A stretch of DNA of 49,806 bases from Moraxella canis. GTDB lineage: Bacteria > Pseudomonadota > Gammaproteobacteria > Pseudomonadales > Moraxellaceae. Of the stretch, positions 1-8,333 are shown one piece after another; within the stretch, counting starts at the first letter, position 1; every line of letters begins with the position of its first letter. Below the pieces are notes generated by a model. That model was not told the DNA's origin and searched no databases. It saw nothing but the letters and a program-made list of their open reading frames with translations. The DNA is taken from positions 1 through 49,806 of the forward strand of contig NZ_MUXT01000010.1 in assembly GCF_002014965.1 (NCBI RefSeq), given 5' to 3'. Both the position numbers and the translations under genes were made by a program.

Positions 1-51
1 GGGTTTGGTTTTTCTTATGGAGGAGTGGTTGGATTTTTTTAGATAAAATAC

Positions 52-79
52 TTGCAAAAAATAAAAAGTTTGCTATAAT
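52..79 (+). promoter_or_regulatory. sigma-70 promoter of tRNA-Trp-secE-nusG
   Basis: A -35 box TTGCAA (52-57) and a -10 box TATAAT (74-79) are separated by 16 bp, and the predicted start falls about 12 bp before the mature tRNA. No convincing terminator or second promoter is seen between the tRNA and secE, so this promoter probably serves tRNA-Trp, secE and nusG together. Bases 1-51 hold no gene that I can support. Confidence 0.75.
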
Positions 80-97
80 AGCAGTCCTTAACACCCT

Positions 98-173
98 AGG
101 CGATTGGCTCAATTGGTAGAGCATCGGACTCCAAATCCGAGGGTTGGGGGTTCGAGTCCCTCATCGCCTGCCA
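98..173 (+). tRNA. trpT: tRNA-Trp (anticodon CCA)
   Basis: This is a 76-nt cloverleaf with encoded CCA. The acceptor stem AGGCGAT pairs perfectly with ATCGCCT, and the anticodon stem TCGGA/TCCGA encloses the loop CTCCAAA with anticodon CCA at 131-133. The T loop is TTCGAGT. A tryptophan tRNA just upstream of secE-nusG is a familiar gammaproteobacterial arrangement. secE starts 63 bp downstream. Confidence 0.97.
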
Positions 174-236
174 TCTTATTCTTCATACCATTCTTTTAAC
201 TTCATAAAAATTGGTCATTCCAAGGCAAGTCCCTGC

Positions 237-710
237 ATGAGCGATAATAAAGACAATTTGGATATCCAATCTGAAACTTCAGCATCTGGCTCACGACATA
301 CCAAAACCCCAATCACCGTTTCAAAAGAGAGTGTGGTAGAGGTTGCTAAAAAGCGTTCACCAAAAGATATGCTTTTGTGGTTGGTTGCCATCATCGCCAT
401 GATTTCGGCAACTTTGGTGTCTCAATATTTGCCAAGGTATTGGGCGCCTGCCAATAATGTTTGGATGCAGATTGCTATTACGGTAAGCTTGGTTGTATTT
501 GGCTTTATTTGTCTGGCATTTACCAATCAAGGATCGGCTTTCAAAACATTGTTAAAAGATGCGGGTATTGAGCTGCGCCGTGTGACATGGCCAACCAAAG
601 ATGAGACTGTTCGTTATACTTGGCAAGTGATTTTGATGATGATAGTTTTTGGAATTATCATTTGGTTGTTGGATATGTTCTTTAGCTACGTTGTTGGCTT
701 TGTTATTTAA
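237..710 (+). CDS. secE: preprotein translocase subunit SecE
   Basis: SecE is the small essential inner-membrane subunit of the SecYEG channel. The start at 237 gives 157 residues. Upstream in-frame codons run into the tRNA gene, so the longer reading from 144 is rejected. The protein has an acidic, serine-rich amphipathic N-terminus, then three predicted membrane segments (two close together at roughly residues 45-100, one near the C-terminus). The conserved SecE core lies before the last segment and includes ELRRVTWPTKDE, the cytoplasmic amphipathic-helix/hinge signature. The length is closer to the three-TM E. coli type (127 aa) than to the single-TM form. nusG follows 20 bp downstream, the usual partner order. 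Confidence 0.95.
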   Translation: MSDNKDNLDIQSETSASGSRHTKTPITVSKESVVEVAKKRSPKDMLLWLVAIIAMISATLVSQYLPRYWAPANNVWMQIAITVSLVVFGFICLAFTNQGSAFKTLLKDAGIELRRVTWPTKDETVRYTWQVILMMIVFGIIIWLLDMFFSYVVGFVI

Positions 711-730
711 GTAATTAAAAAGGGTATAAA

Positions 731-1261
731 ATGCGTTGGTATATCATTCAAGCGTTCTCTGGTTATGAAAATCAAGTTCAGCGTTCTTTGATTGAGCGCA
801 TTAAGCGCAGTGAATTTGCCGATAAGTTTGGTGATGTGCTTGTACCGACTGAAGAAGTTGTTGAAATGCGTGAAGGCAAAAAGCGCACAACGCAGCAAAA
901 ACTTTTCCCAGGGTATGTCCTGATCAATATGGAAATGAACGAAGATACTTGGCATATTGTTAGATCTTGCCCAAATATCACAGGATTTATCGGTGGTACA
1001 CCAGAGCATCCTGCACCAATTACTCAGATTGAAGCGGATCGAATCTTAAATCGTATTAATAAAACTGGTGATGCGCCGCGTCCAAAAACCATGTTTGAGC
1101 CTGGCGAAGAGGTGTTGGTCATTGACGGTCCATTTACAGATTTCAAAGGACTTGTTAAGAAAGTGGATTATGATAAGTCAAAATTACATTTGACCGTCAG
1201 CGTATTTAATCGTCCAACTGAAGTTGAGCTTGAATTTAATAAGGTTGAAAAGATTAATTAA
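731..1261 (+). CDS. nusG: transcription termination/antitermination factor NusG
   Basis: NusG is an RNA polymerase-associated elongation factor that links to Rho and to ribosomal protein S10. The 176-residue protein has the N-terminal NGN domain beginning RWYIIQAFSGYENQVQ, with the conserved PGYVLI segment. A C-terminal KOW domain contains GEEVLVIDGPFTDFKG. The length matches the family (181 in E. coli). The start has an AAAAAGGG-like ribosome site. The stop codon falls in the promoter of the downstream L11 operon, so nusG and rplK have partly separate transcription. Confidence 0.97.
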   Translation: MRWYIIQAFSGYENQVQRSLIERIKRSEFADKFGDVLVPTEEVVEMREGKKRTTQQKLFPGYVLINMEMNEDTWHIVRSCPNITGFIGGTPEHPAPITQIEADRILNRINKTGDAPRPKTMFEPGEEVLVIDGPFTDFKGLVKKVDYDKSKLHLTVSVFNRPTEVELEFNKVEKIN

Positions 1262-1273
1262 TTACCGTATAAT
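1245..1273 (+). promoter_or_regulatory. promoter of the rplK-rplA operon
   Basis: TTGAAA (1245-1250) and TATAAT (1268-1273) have an ideal 17-bp spacer. The -35 box lies inside the last codons of nusG. The roughly 85-nt leader that follows contains a stem (GCTCT/AGAGC around 1286-1310) and purine-rich internal loops. This is where L1 autoregulation of the L11 operon is known to act in E. coli, but I cannot define the L1 site with certainty. Confidence 0.75.
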
Positions 1274-1362
1274 ATGCGGTTTCGGCTCTGGGTACTAGTC
1301 TAGAGCTTGTTATTAACCTGGGGAGCTATTTAGCGTTATTACCCGTTATTGGAGAGATTCTC

Positions 1363-1794
1363 ATGGCAAAGAAGATTGATGGCTACATCAAGCTACAAGT
1401 GCCTGCCGGTAAGGCAAATCCATCGCCACCAATTGGTCCAGCATTGGGTCAAAAAGGCGTGAACATCATGGCATTCTGTAAAGAGTTCAATGCTGCTTCT
1501 GCAAATATTGAGCCAGGCTTACCTATTCCTGTTGTAATTACCGTTTTTAATGACAAGTCATTCACTTTTGTGATGAAATCTCCTCCTGCGGCGGTTTTAT
1601 TGCGTAAAGCAGCTGGTATTGCAAAAGGCTCAAGCACTCCTAACACGTCGAAAGTTGGTACTGTAAACCGTGATCAACTTGAAGAAATCGTAAAAACCAA
1701 GCAAGCAGATTTAACCGCTGCTGAACTTGAAGCGGCAATCCGTACCATTGCAGGTACTGCTCGCTCAATGGGTATTACTGTGGAGGGTGTGTAA
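1363..1794 (+). CDS. rplK: 50S ribosomal protein L11
   Basis: L11 binds the GTPase-associated region of 23S rRNA and takes part in factor binding and in the RelA stringent response. The 143-residue protein carries the proline-rich N-terminal domain ([19 protein letters not shown]) and the C-terminal RNA-binding domain ending [12 protein letters not shown]. The length is essentially that of E. coli L11 (142). The site GGAGAG precedes the ATG. The stop codon overlaps the rplA start (TAATG), indicating translational coupling. Confidence 0.98.
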   Translation: MAKKIDGYIKLQVPAGKANPSPPIGPALGQKGVNIMAFCKEFNAASANIEPGLPIPVVITVFNDKSFTFVMKSPPAAVLLRKAAGIAKGSSTPNTSKVGTVNRDQLEEIVKTKQADLTAAELEAAIRTIAGTARSMGITVEGV

Positions 1795-2495
1795 TGGCTA
1801 AGCTAACTAAGCGTCAACAATTAATTAAAGATCGTGTGGACAGCAACAAGCTATACACCATCGAAGAAGCCGTTGCAATTTTGAATGATTTGCCAGCAGC
1901 AAAATTCAAAGAGTCAATTGACATCGCTATTAACTTGGGTGTAGATCCACGTAAATCTGATCAAGTTGTTCGTGGCGCAACCAATCTACCTGCGGGTACT
2001 GGTAAAACTAAGCGTGTTGCAGTATTTGCACAAGGCGCTGCCGCTGATGCTGCTAAAGAAGCAGGTGCTGATGTCGTTGGTTTTGAAGACCTAGCAGAAA
2101 GCATCAAAGCTGGCAACATGGATTTTGATGTTGTGATTGCATCACCTGATGCGATGCGCGTCGTAGGTCAGTTGGGTACCATTCTTGGTCCACGTGGTTT
2201 GATGCCAAACCCAAAAGTTGGCACTGTAACTGCTGACGTCGCTACTGCAGTAAAAAATACTAAAGCAGGTCAGGCTCAGTATCGTGTTGATAAAGCAGGT
2301 ATTATTCATGCTTCTATCGGTCAGGTTGGCTTTACTGCTGAGCAAATCGAGCAAAACGCAACAGCTTTATTAAATGATCTTAAGCGTGCTAAACCAGCAA
2401 CTTCTAAAGGTATTTATATCAAGAAGATCACACTGTCTAGCACCATGGGTCCTGGTATCGCAATTGATCCAGTACCACACCGCGTTAATAAGTAA
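1794..2495 (+). CDS. rplA: 50S ribosomal protein L1
   Basis: L1 forms the mobile L1 stalk at the E site, and in many bacteria it represses its own operon by binding the rplK leader. The 233-residue protein has the universal L1 signature around residues 110-145, with [18 protein letters not shown] clearly present. The length matches the family (234 in E. coli). It overlaps the rplK stop by one base, so the two are co-translated. Confidence 0.98.
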   Translation: MAKLTKRQQLIKDRVDSNKLYTIEEAVAILNDLPAAKFKESIDIAINLGVDPRKSDQVVRGATNLPAGTGKTKRVAVFAQGAAADAAKEAGADVVGFEDLAESIKAGNMDFDVVIASPDAMRVVGQLGTILGPRGLMPNPKVGTVTADVATAVKNTKAGQAQYRVDKAGIIHASIGQVGFTAEQIEQNATALLNDLKRAKPATSKGIYIKKITLSSTMGPGIAIDPVPHRVNK

Positions 2496-2527
2496 TCAAT
2501 GCGTTGGGTTAAATTCTAATATTTAAC

Positions 2528-2555
2528 TTGATTTTAAAATTTTATTGATTATAAT
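2528..2555 (+). promoter_or_regulatory. promoter of the rplJ-rplL transcript
   Basis: TTGATT (2528-2533) and TATAAT (2550-2555) are spaced by 16 bp. The predicted start is near 2562, at the left edge of a 34-bp palindrome. E. coli has a separate L10 promoter in the equivalent gap, so a promoter here is expected. Confidence 0.65.
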
Positions 2556-2563
2556 AATGCAAC

Positions 2564-2597
2564 TTTTGATGGCTAAAATCGATTTTAGCCATCAAAA
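2564..2597. repeat. 34-bp perfect palindrome at the predicted rplJL transcript start
   Basis: The left arm TTTTGATGGCTAAAATC (2564-2580) is followed immediately by its exact reverse complement (2581-2597), with centre ATCGAT. It is flanked by T before and A after, the reverse of an intrinsic terminator, and no T-run follows on either strand. It may form a 5' stabilising hairpin on the rplJL mRNA, act as a DNA site for a dimeric protein, or end the rplKA transcript in some other way. Confidence 0.8.
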
Positions 2598-2626
2598 AAG
2601 TTTAACAATTTAATATTTATTAGTTC

Positions 2627-2740
2627 AGCACAACGGGTTGTGCTGTCTAAGACCGTAGGTATTGCTCGGCAATCTAATAGGGAAACCTGCCTACGCAGAC
2701 GGTGAGACTGTATTGTCGCCGTAATGGTTCAAACATCCTT
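2627..2740 (+). promoter_or_regulatory. L10 (rplJ) leader, autoregulatory RNA
   Basis: This untranslated stretch holds nested helices resembling the known gammaproteobacterial L10 leader. A hairpin AGCACAAC/GTTGTGCT lies at 2627-2644. CGTAGG (2654-2659) pairs with CCTACG (2690-2695) around a small ATTGC/GCAAT hairpin (2661-2673). ACC (2652-2654) can continue with GGT (2701-2703). In E. coli the L10-L12 complex binds such a leader to repress rplJL translation. The whole 2496-2804 gap contains the promoter, the palindrome and this leader, and no gene. A TTGGAGA ribosome site precedes rplJ. Confidence 0.75.
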
Positions 2741-2804
2741 AGGTGTTTGTGAATTTGGCTTATTGCTTTTGTGGTATTTTTAGCAATAATTTTGGAGACA
2801 ACCC

Positions 2805-3308
2805 ATGGCACTAAATCTTCAAGACAAACAAGCAATTGTTGCTGAAGTAAATGAAGCTGCCAAAGGTGCGCTCTCTGCTGTAGTTGCCGACTCGCGCGGC
2901 GTTACAGTAGCAAAGATGACCGAACTTCGTAAAGCTGCTCGTGAAGCAGGTGTTGATATGCGCATTGTACGTAACACTTTGTTGCGTCGTGCTCTAGCTG
3001 ACACCTCTTTTGAGTGCATGAACGATGTATTCGTTGGTCCTACACTAATCGCATTTTCAAATGAGCATCCAGGTGCAGCAGCACGTTTGTTCAAAGAATT
3101 TGCAAAGACCAATGACAAGTTCGAAATCAAAGGCGCAGCTTTTGAAGGTGAATTTATTGACGCAAAATCTATCGATCGCCTAGCTACCCTACCAACTTAC
3201 GACGAAGCTATCGCACGTCTGATGGGTACTATGAAAGAAGCAGCAGCGGGCAAACTTGCACGTACTTTAGCTGCACTTCGTGATAAGATGGAATCAGAAG
3301 CGGCTTAA
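2805..3308 (+). CDS. rplJ: 50S ribosomal protein L10
   Basis: L10 forms the base of the L7/L12 stalk and anchors L12 dimers to the ribosome. The 167-residue protein has the N-terminal rRNA-binding domain ([20 protein letters not shown], then [18 protein letters not shown]). Its C-terminal helix, which binds L12 dimers, includes [15 protein letters not shown]. The length fits the family (165 in E. coli). It is followed by rplL after 57 bp, the usual stoichiometrically controlled pair. Confidence 0.98.
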   Translation: MALNLQDKQAIVAEVNEAAKGALSAVVADSRGVTVAKMTELRKAAREAGVDMRIVRNTLLRRALADTSFECMNDVFVGPTLIAFSNEHPGAAARLFKEFAKTNDKFEIKGAAFEGEFIDAKSIDRLATLPTYDEAIARLMGTMKEAAAGKLARTLAALRDKMESEAA

Positions 3309-3365
3309 TTTACCGTAACATTTTAAATTTATTTACTCTCATACCTTTATTTAGGAATAATTGCT

Positions 3366-3740
3366 ATGTCACTAACTAATGAACAAATCTTAGACGCAAT
3401 CGCGGAAAAATCAGTCATGGAAATCGTTGAGCTTATCTCTGCGATGGAAGAGAAGTTTGGCGTATCTGCAGCAGCTCTAGCAGCAGCTCCAGCAGCTGGC
3501 GGCGATGCTGGCGGTGCGGCTGAAGAAAAAGACGAGTTTGACGTTGTTCTAACCAGCGCAGGCGATAAGAAAGTTGCTGTTATTAAAGTTGTGCGTGAAG
3601 TTACTGGTCTAGGTCTAAAAGAAGCCAAAGACCTAGTTGAAGGTGCGCCACAAACTGTTAAAGAAGCGGCATCTAAAGCTGAAGCTGAAGAGCTTAAGAA
3701 GAAGCTTGAAGAAGCTGGCGCAAGCGTTGACCTTAAATAA
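3366..3740 (+). CDS. rplL: 50S ribosomal protein L7/L12
   Basis: This is the multicopy acidic stalk protein that recruits translation GTPases. The 124-residue product has an N-terminal dimerisation domain ([20 protein letters not shown]), an alanine/glycine-rich hinge ([20 protein letters not shown]), and the conserved C-terminal domain with [15 protein letters not shown]. The length is normal (121 in E. coli). The attenuator-like hairpin downstream fits the known need for far more L12 than RNA polymerase subunits. Confidence 0.98.
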   Translation: MSLTNEQILDAIAEKSVMEIVELISAMEEKFGVSAAALAAAPAAGGDAGGAAEEKDEFDVVLTSAGDKKVAVIKVVREVTGLGLKEAKDLVEGAPQTVKEAASKAEAEELKKKLEEAGASVDLK

Positions 3741-3796
3741 TTTCCCTAAATTGCTGCCAGTCATATAGACAGCTATTTAAAAATTATTTTTCAAAA

Positions 3797-3833
3797 AAGC
3801 CGATAATGTATTGCATTATTGGCTTTTTTTTAT
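3797..3833 (+). terminator. rplL-rpoB attenuator/terminator hairpin
   Basis: The stem AAGCCGATAATG pairs with CATTATTGGCTT (one G-U pair) around a short loop and is followed by eight Ts. A partly read-through terminator between rplL and rpoB is known in E. coli and lowers rpoBC expression relative to the ribosomal genes. That this one is leaky is inference, because I see no strong promoter for rpoB downstream of it. Confidence 0.8.
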
Positions 3834-4160
3834 TATAATTAAGTATTTGACCTTTTGTGTATCTGTTCTTACAGCGGAATAGAAACACATTCCAAAAGGA
3901 CAAACGCACCCATGCAAGCTGAACGACTTACCTATCATTAACAGTGACTTGCTAGATACTGAACGGTATTTGGCGATTTGTTGTGTCTGTCTGTTTTATT
4001 TCTGTGCGATTTTCCTTTGTAGAGTTCAAAAAATGGGTGCTTATCTCAAGAATCGCAATGATTCTTTCATATTTTTGAATTTATCTATCTAAATAGAGAA
4101 ATTCTTTGGCAGTGTTTGCCTCTTTGGCAGCATATTTTTAAATTAGTCTAAGGAATCTTA
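3834..4160 (+). promoter_or_regulatory. rpoB leader region
   Basis: This gene-poor stretch precedes rpoB. It contains a perfect hairpin AAGAATC-gcaat-GATTCTT (4048-4066) and a direct repeat TCTTTGGCAG at 4103-4112 and 4121-4130, close to the AAGGA ribosome site of rpoB. In E. coli the equivalent spacer is processed by RNase III. Two very short reading frames are present (9 codons at 3912, 19 codons at 4032), but there is no good reason to call them genes. I do not see a convincing full promoter. Confidence 0.4.
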
Positions 4161-7100
4161 ATGGCATATTCTTATACCGAAAAGAAACGTATTCGCAAAA
4201 GTTTTTCAAAGCTTCCAGATGTCATGGATGTGCCTTATCTGCTTGCCATCCAAGTGGATTCTTATGAGCAATTCTTACAAGAGCATAAAAAACCAAAAGC
4301 TCGTGCCAATATTGGTTTACAAGCGGCTTTTTCTTCAATTTTCCCGATCGAAAGCCACTCTGGGAATGCTCAATTACAATTCGTTGAGTATTACTTAGGT
4401 GAGCCTGAGTTTGATGAGCGCGAATGTATCATGCGCGGCTCAACCTTTGCAGCACCTTTGCGTGTAAAAATTCGCCTCGTTATCAAGGATAAAGAAAACA
4501 AAACTGCCATTAAAGACGTCCGTGAACAAAGTGTTTATATGGGCGAAATCCCATTGATGACGGATAATGGTACTTTTATTATTAACGGTACCGAGCGTGT
4601 CATCGTCTCTCAGCTGCATCGCTCACCTGGTGTTTTCTTTGATCATGATAAAGGCAAGTCGCACTCAAGCGGTAAAGTACTTTATAACGCGCGCATTATT
4701 CCTTATCGTGGTTCTTGGCTTGACTTTGAATTTGATGCCAAAGATTTGGTGTATGCGCGTATTGACCGTCGTCGTAAGCTATTGGCAACCATTATTTTAC
4801 GTGCCATTGGCATGGATACCGCTCAAATTTTAGACCAATTCTTTGAAAAAGTAGAAGTATTTAAAGGTGCTGAATCATTTGAAATTGAACTGATTGCTGA
4901 TCGTTTAAAAGGCGAGATGGCTCAGTTTGACATCGTAAGTCCTGATGGTAAGGTGATTGTTGAACAAGGTCAGCGTATCAACGCACGCCGTGTTAAGCAA
5001 ATCCTAGATGCTGGTATGACTAAGCTGGCTGTGCCTGATGAATACTTGTATGAGCGTATCATTGGCGAGGATATCGTGGTTGGGGATGAGGTTTTGGTGC
5101 GTGCTAATACCTTGATTGACCATGAAATTTTGGTAAAACTTGCTGAAAAGAATATTCAATCATTTAAGATTTTATTCACAAATGATATCGATCATGGTGC
5201 GTATATCGCCGATACACTACGCGCTGACACCATTTTGACTCGTGAAGAGGCGCTGATCGAAATCTATAAAGTGATGCGTCCAGGTGAGCCGCCAACGCTT
5301 GAGACTGCTGAAAAGCTTTTTGAATCCATGTTCTTTAGCCAAGACCGTTACGACTTGTCTAATGTGGGTCGTATGAAATTCAACCGTCGCTTGGGTCGTG
5401 AGTTCATTGACACTGACGATATGGATGTGCAGCGCGAGCAAGGCGTTTTATCGAATCAAGATATTGTTGATGTCTTAAAAGAATTGATCGAGATCCGTAA
5501 TGGTCGCGGCGAAGTTGATGATATCGACCACTTGGGTAACCGCCGTATTCGCTCTGTGGGTGAAATGACTGAAAACCAGTTCCGTATCGGTTTGGCGCGT
5601 GTCGAGCGTGCTGTTAAAGAGCGCTTGACGACCGCTGATTCTGACAATTTATCACCTCAAGATTTGATCAACTCAAAACCTGTGGCAGCGTCTATCAAAG
5701 AGTTCTTCGGCTCAAGTCAGCTATCGCAGTTTATGGACCAAAACAACCCGCTATCTGAGATCACGCATAAGCGCCGTGTGTCAGCATTGGGTCCAGGTGG
5801 CTTGACGCGTGAGCGCGCAGGCTTTGAGGTTCGTGATGTTCACACCACCCACTATGGACGTGTTTGTCCCATTGAAACTCCTGAAGGTCCAAACATTGGC
5901 TTGATCAACTCTCTGGCGACTTTTGCCAAAACAAATAACTTTGGCTTCCTAGAGACACCGTACAGACGCGTGGTTGATGGTCGTGTGACCGATGAAATTG
6001 AATACGTTTCTGCCATCGAAGAAGTGGGCATGGTGATCGCACAAGCTGACTCACCGATGAATGATCAAGGTGAGCTGACCGAAGAGATGGTCAGTGTCCG
6101 TCATGACGGCGAATTTGTGCGTATGAGTGCTGATAAAGTCACTCATATGGATGTTTCACCGCGTCAAGTAGTATCGGTAGCAGCAGGTCTGATTCCATTC
6201 TTGGAACATGATGACGCAAACCGTGCCTTGATGGGCTCAAACATGCAGCGTCAGGCAGTTCCAACACTGCGCAGTGATAAGCCGCTTGTGGGAACAGGTA
6301 TGGAGCGTCACGTGGCGCGTGACTCAGGGGTTTGTGTGGTTGCTAAGCGTGGCGGTGTGATCGAAGAAGTTGATGCCAGTCGCATCATCGTGCGTGTCAA
6401 TGAAGACGAGATGACGGCAGGTGAGGCAGGTATCGATATTTATAATTTGATTAAATACACTCGCTCAAACCAAAACACCTGTATTAACCAGCGTGTCATC
6501 GTCAATGAAGGCGATGAAATCGCACGTGGCGATATCTTGGCTGATGGTCCGTCAACCGATCTTGGTGAGCTTGCACTGGGTCAAAATATGCGCGTGGCAT
6601 TCATGCCTTGGAATGGTTATAACTTCGAAGACTCGATTTTATTATCTGAACGCGTGGTTCAAGAAGATCGCTTTACTACCATTCATATCCAAGAGCTAAC
6701 TTGTGTGGCTCGTGATACCAAGCTTGGTCCTGAAGAAATCACAGGCGATATTCCAAACGTTGGTGAAGCTGCGCTGGCAAATCTTGATGAAGCGGGTATC
6801 GTGTATATCGGTGCAGAAGTTGATGCTGGCGACATTTTGGTTGGTAAAGTGACTCCAAAAGGCGAAAGTCAGCTCACTCCAGAAGAAAAGCTGCTTCGTG
6901 CCATTTTTGGTGAAAAAGCTGCCGACGTTAAAGACACATCTTTACGTGTGCCATCATCAACCAAAGGTACGGTGATTGATGTGCAAGTCTTCACACGCGA
7001 CGGCCTTGAAAAAGACAGCCGCGCTAAGTCTATCGAAAAAGCCATGCTTGACGATTATCGTAAAGACTTAAAAGAAGAATTGGTGATTTTTGAAGCAGCA

Positions 7101-8252
7101 GCAAAAGGCCGTATTTTGAGCCTGCTAGAAGGCAAAAAAGTCAGCGGCGGTGCAGGCTTTAAAGCGGGTACAGTTCTAAGCGCTGCAGATATCGAAAACT
7201 TGTCACTTGAAAGCTTACTAGATATCCAGCCTGCTGAAGAGGAGGTATCGGAGCGTTTGGGTCAGATTGCTGAATTCTTAAGTGATAAGCAAAAAGACAT
7301 CGATAACAAATTTACCGAGAAAAAACGCAAATTAACCCAAGGTGATGACTTGGCGCATGGCGTCCAAAAGATCGTGAAGGTTTATTTGGCAGTTAAGCGT
7401 CGTATCCAGCCAGGTGATAAGATGGCAGGTCGCCATGGTAACAAAGGGGTTGTGTCGCGCATCATGCCAGTTGAGGACATGCCTTATGATGAAAATGGCA
7501 ATCCTGTTGACATCGTGCTAAACCCATTGGGCGTACCATCGCGTATGAACATCGGTCAGGTGCTAGAGACCCATTTGGGTATGGCAGCCAAAGGTCTGGG
7601 TGATAAGATTAATGGCATGCTGCGTGCCCAAGCCAGCATCGCTCAACTGCGTGAATTCTTAGATAAGATTTATAACCAAGTTGGCGGTGAGCAAGTGGAT
7701 TTGGACAGCTTGTCTGATGAAGATTTGTTAGCGCTATGCCAAAATCTAAAAGATGGCGTACCTATGGGCACAGCGGTATTTGATGGCGCTGAAGAAACTC
7801 AAATCAAAGAGCTGCTAAGCTTAGCTGATCTATCAACCACAGGTCAACAAACGCTATATGATGGCCGCACAGGTAAGAAATTTGATCGCCCTGTTACAGT
7901 TGGCTATATGTATATGCTGAAGCTAAACCACTTGGTGGATGATAAGATGCACGCGCGTTCGACAGGTTCGTACTCGCTTGTGACTCAGCAGCCATTGGGC
8001 GGTAAAGCACAATTCGGTGGTCAGCGTTTTGGTGAGATGGAGGTCTGGGCACTTGAAGCTTATGGTGCAACTTACACCCTGCAAGAGATGCTGACGGTTA
8101 AGTCGGACGATGTTGAAGGTCGTACGCGTATGTATAAGAACATCGTCGATGGTGAGCAGTATATGAATCCTGGTATGCCAGAGTCGTTCAATGTCCTAAC
8201 CAAAGAGATCCGCTCGCTGGGTATCAACATTGACTTAAAAGAAAAGAAGTAA
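4161..8252 (+). CDS. rpoB: RNA polymerase subunit beta
   Basis: This is the large catalytic subunit of RNA polymerase. At 1363 residues it matches the family (1342 in E. coli) and starts in the usual way ([15 protein letters not shown]). The rifampicin-binding region is intact, with [20 protein letters not shown] followed by [12 protein letters not shown]. The Gln, Asp, His and Ser positions most often changed in resistant strains are all wild type, and the E. coli Ile530 equivalent is Val. The C-terminal clamp and switch segments [20 protein letters not shown] are present. An AAGGA site lies before the ATG. Confidence 0.99.
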   Translation: MAYSYTEKKRIRKSFSKLPDVMDVPYLLAIQVDSYEQFLQEHKKPKARANIGLQAAFSSIFPIESHSGNAQLQFVEYYLGEPEFDERECIMRGSTFAAPLRVKIRLVIKDKENKTAIKDVREQSVYMGEIPLMTDNGTFIINGTERVIVSQLHRSPGVFFDHDKGKSHSSGKVLYNARIIPYRGSWLDFEFDAKDLVYARIDRRRKLLATIILRAIGMDTAQILDQFFEKVEVFKGAESFEIELIADRLKGEMAQFDIVSPDGKVIVEQGQRINARRVKQILDAGMTKLAVPDEYLYERIIGEDIVVGDEVLVRANTLIDHEILVKLAEKNIQSFKILFTNDIDHGAYIADTLRADTILTREEALIEIYKVMRPGEPPTLETAEKLFESMFFSQDRYDLSNVGRMKFNRRLGREFIDTDDMDVQREQGVLSNQDIVDVLKELIEIRNGRGEVDDIDHLGNRRIRSVGEMTENQFRIGLARVERAVKERLTTADSDNLSPQDLINSKPVAASIKEFFGSSQLSQFMDQNNPLSEITHKRRVSALGPGGLTRERAGFEVRDVHTTHYGRVCPIETPEGPNIGLINSLATFAKTNNFGFLETPYRRVVDGRVTDEIEYVSAIEEVGMVIAQADSPMNDQGELTEEMVSVRHDGEFVRMSADKVTHMDVSPRQVVSVAAGLIPFLEHDDANRALMGSNMQRQAVPTLRSDKPLVGTGMERHVARDSGVCVVAKRGGVIEEVDASRIIVRVNEDEMTAGEAGIDIYNLIKYTRSNQNTCINQRVIVNEGDEIARGDILADGPSTDLGELALGQNMRVAFMPWNGYNFEDSILLSERVVQEDRFTTIHIQELTCVARDTKLGPEEITGDIPNVGEAALANLDEAGIVYIGAEVDAGDILVGKVTPKGESQLTPEEKLLRAIFGEKAADVKDTSLRVPSSTKGTVIDVQVFTRDGLEKDSRAKSIEKAMLDDYRKDLKEELVIFEAAAKGRILSLLEGKKVSGGAGFKAGTVLSAADIENLSLESLLDIQPAEEEVSERLGQIAEFLSDKQKDIDNKFTEKKRKLTQGDDLAHGVQKIVKVYLAVKRRIQPGDKMAGRHGNKGVVSRIMPVEDMPYDENGNPVDIVLNPLGVPSRMNIGQVLETHLGMAAKGLGDKINGMLRAQASIAQLREFLDKIYNQVGGEQVDLDSLSDEDLLALCQNLKDGVPMGTAVFDGAEETQIKELLSLADLSTTGQQTLYDGRTGKKFDRPVTVGYMYMLKLNHLVDDKMHARSTGSYSLVTQQPLGGKAQFGGQRFGEMEVWALEAYGATYTLQEMLTVKSDDVEGRTRMYKNIVDGEQYMNPGMPESFNVLTKEIRSLGINIDLKEKK

Positions 8253-8274
8253 CCAAAGCCCAAGACCAAAACTA

Positions 8275-8298
8275 CCCAGTGATCAAATGATCACTGGG
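8275..8298. repeat. intercistronic hairpin between rpoB and rpoC
   Basis: CCCAGTGATCA (8275-8285), a two-base centre, and its exact reverse complement (8288-8298) form a strong hairpin with no following T-run, so it is not a classical terminator. It lies between the rpoB stop and the rpoC ribosome site. It could be an mRNA processing or stability element that balances the two subunits. Confidence 0.75.
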
Positions 8299-8333
8299 CG
8301 TAAAGATTACGACGAATACAACGGAGAAACCTT

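Noticed and set aside
144..236. N-terminal extension of secE starting inside the tRNA-Trp gene
   Set aside because: It would translate the tRNA sequence; the ATG at 237 gives a normal SecE.
2564..2597. The GGCTAAAATC half of the rplJ palindrome as a dispersed repeat or uptake sequence
   Set aside because: Similar short strings occur near 12620 and 23311, but only partially and not often enough to be a repeat family.
3912..4091. Two tiny reading frames (9 and 19 codons) in the rpoB leader as leader peptides
   Set aside because: No convincing ribosome-site spacing, no regulatory codon run, and nothing but length to support them.
5695..5830. Rifampicin-resistance changes in rpoB
   Set aside because: The residues most often altered in resistant strains are all wild type; the one difference from E. 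coli (Ile to Val next to the key Ser) is conservative.
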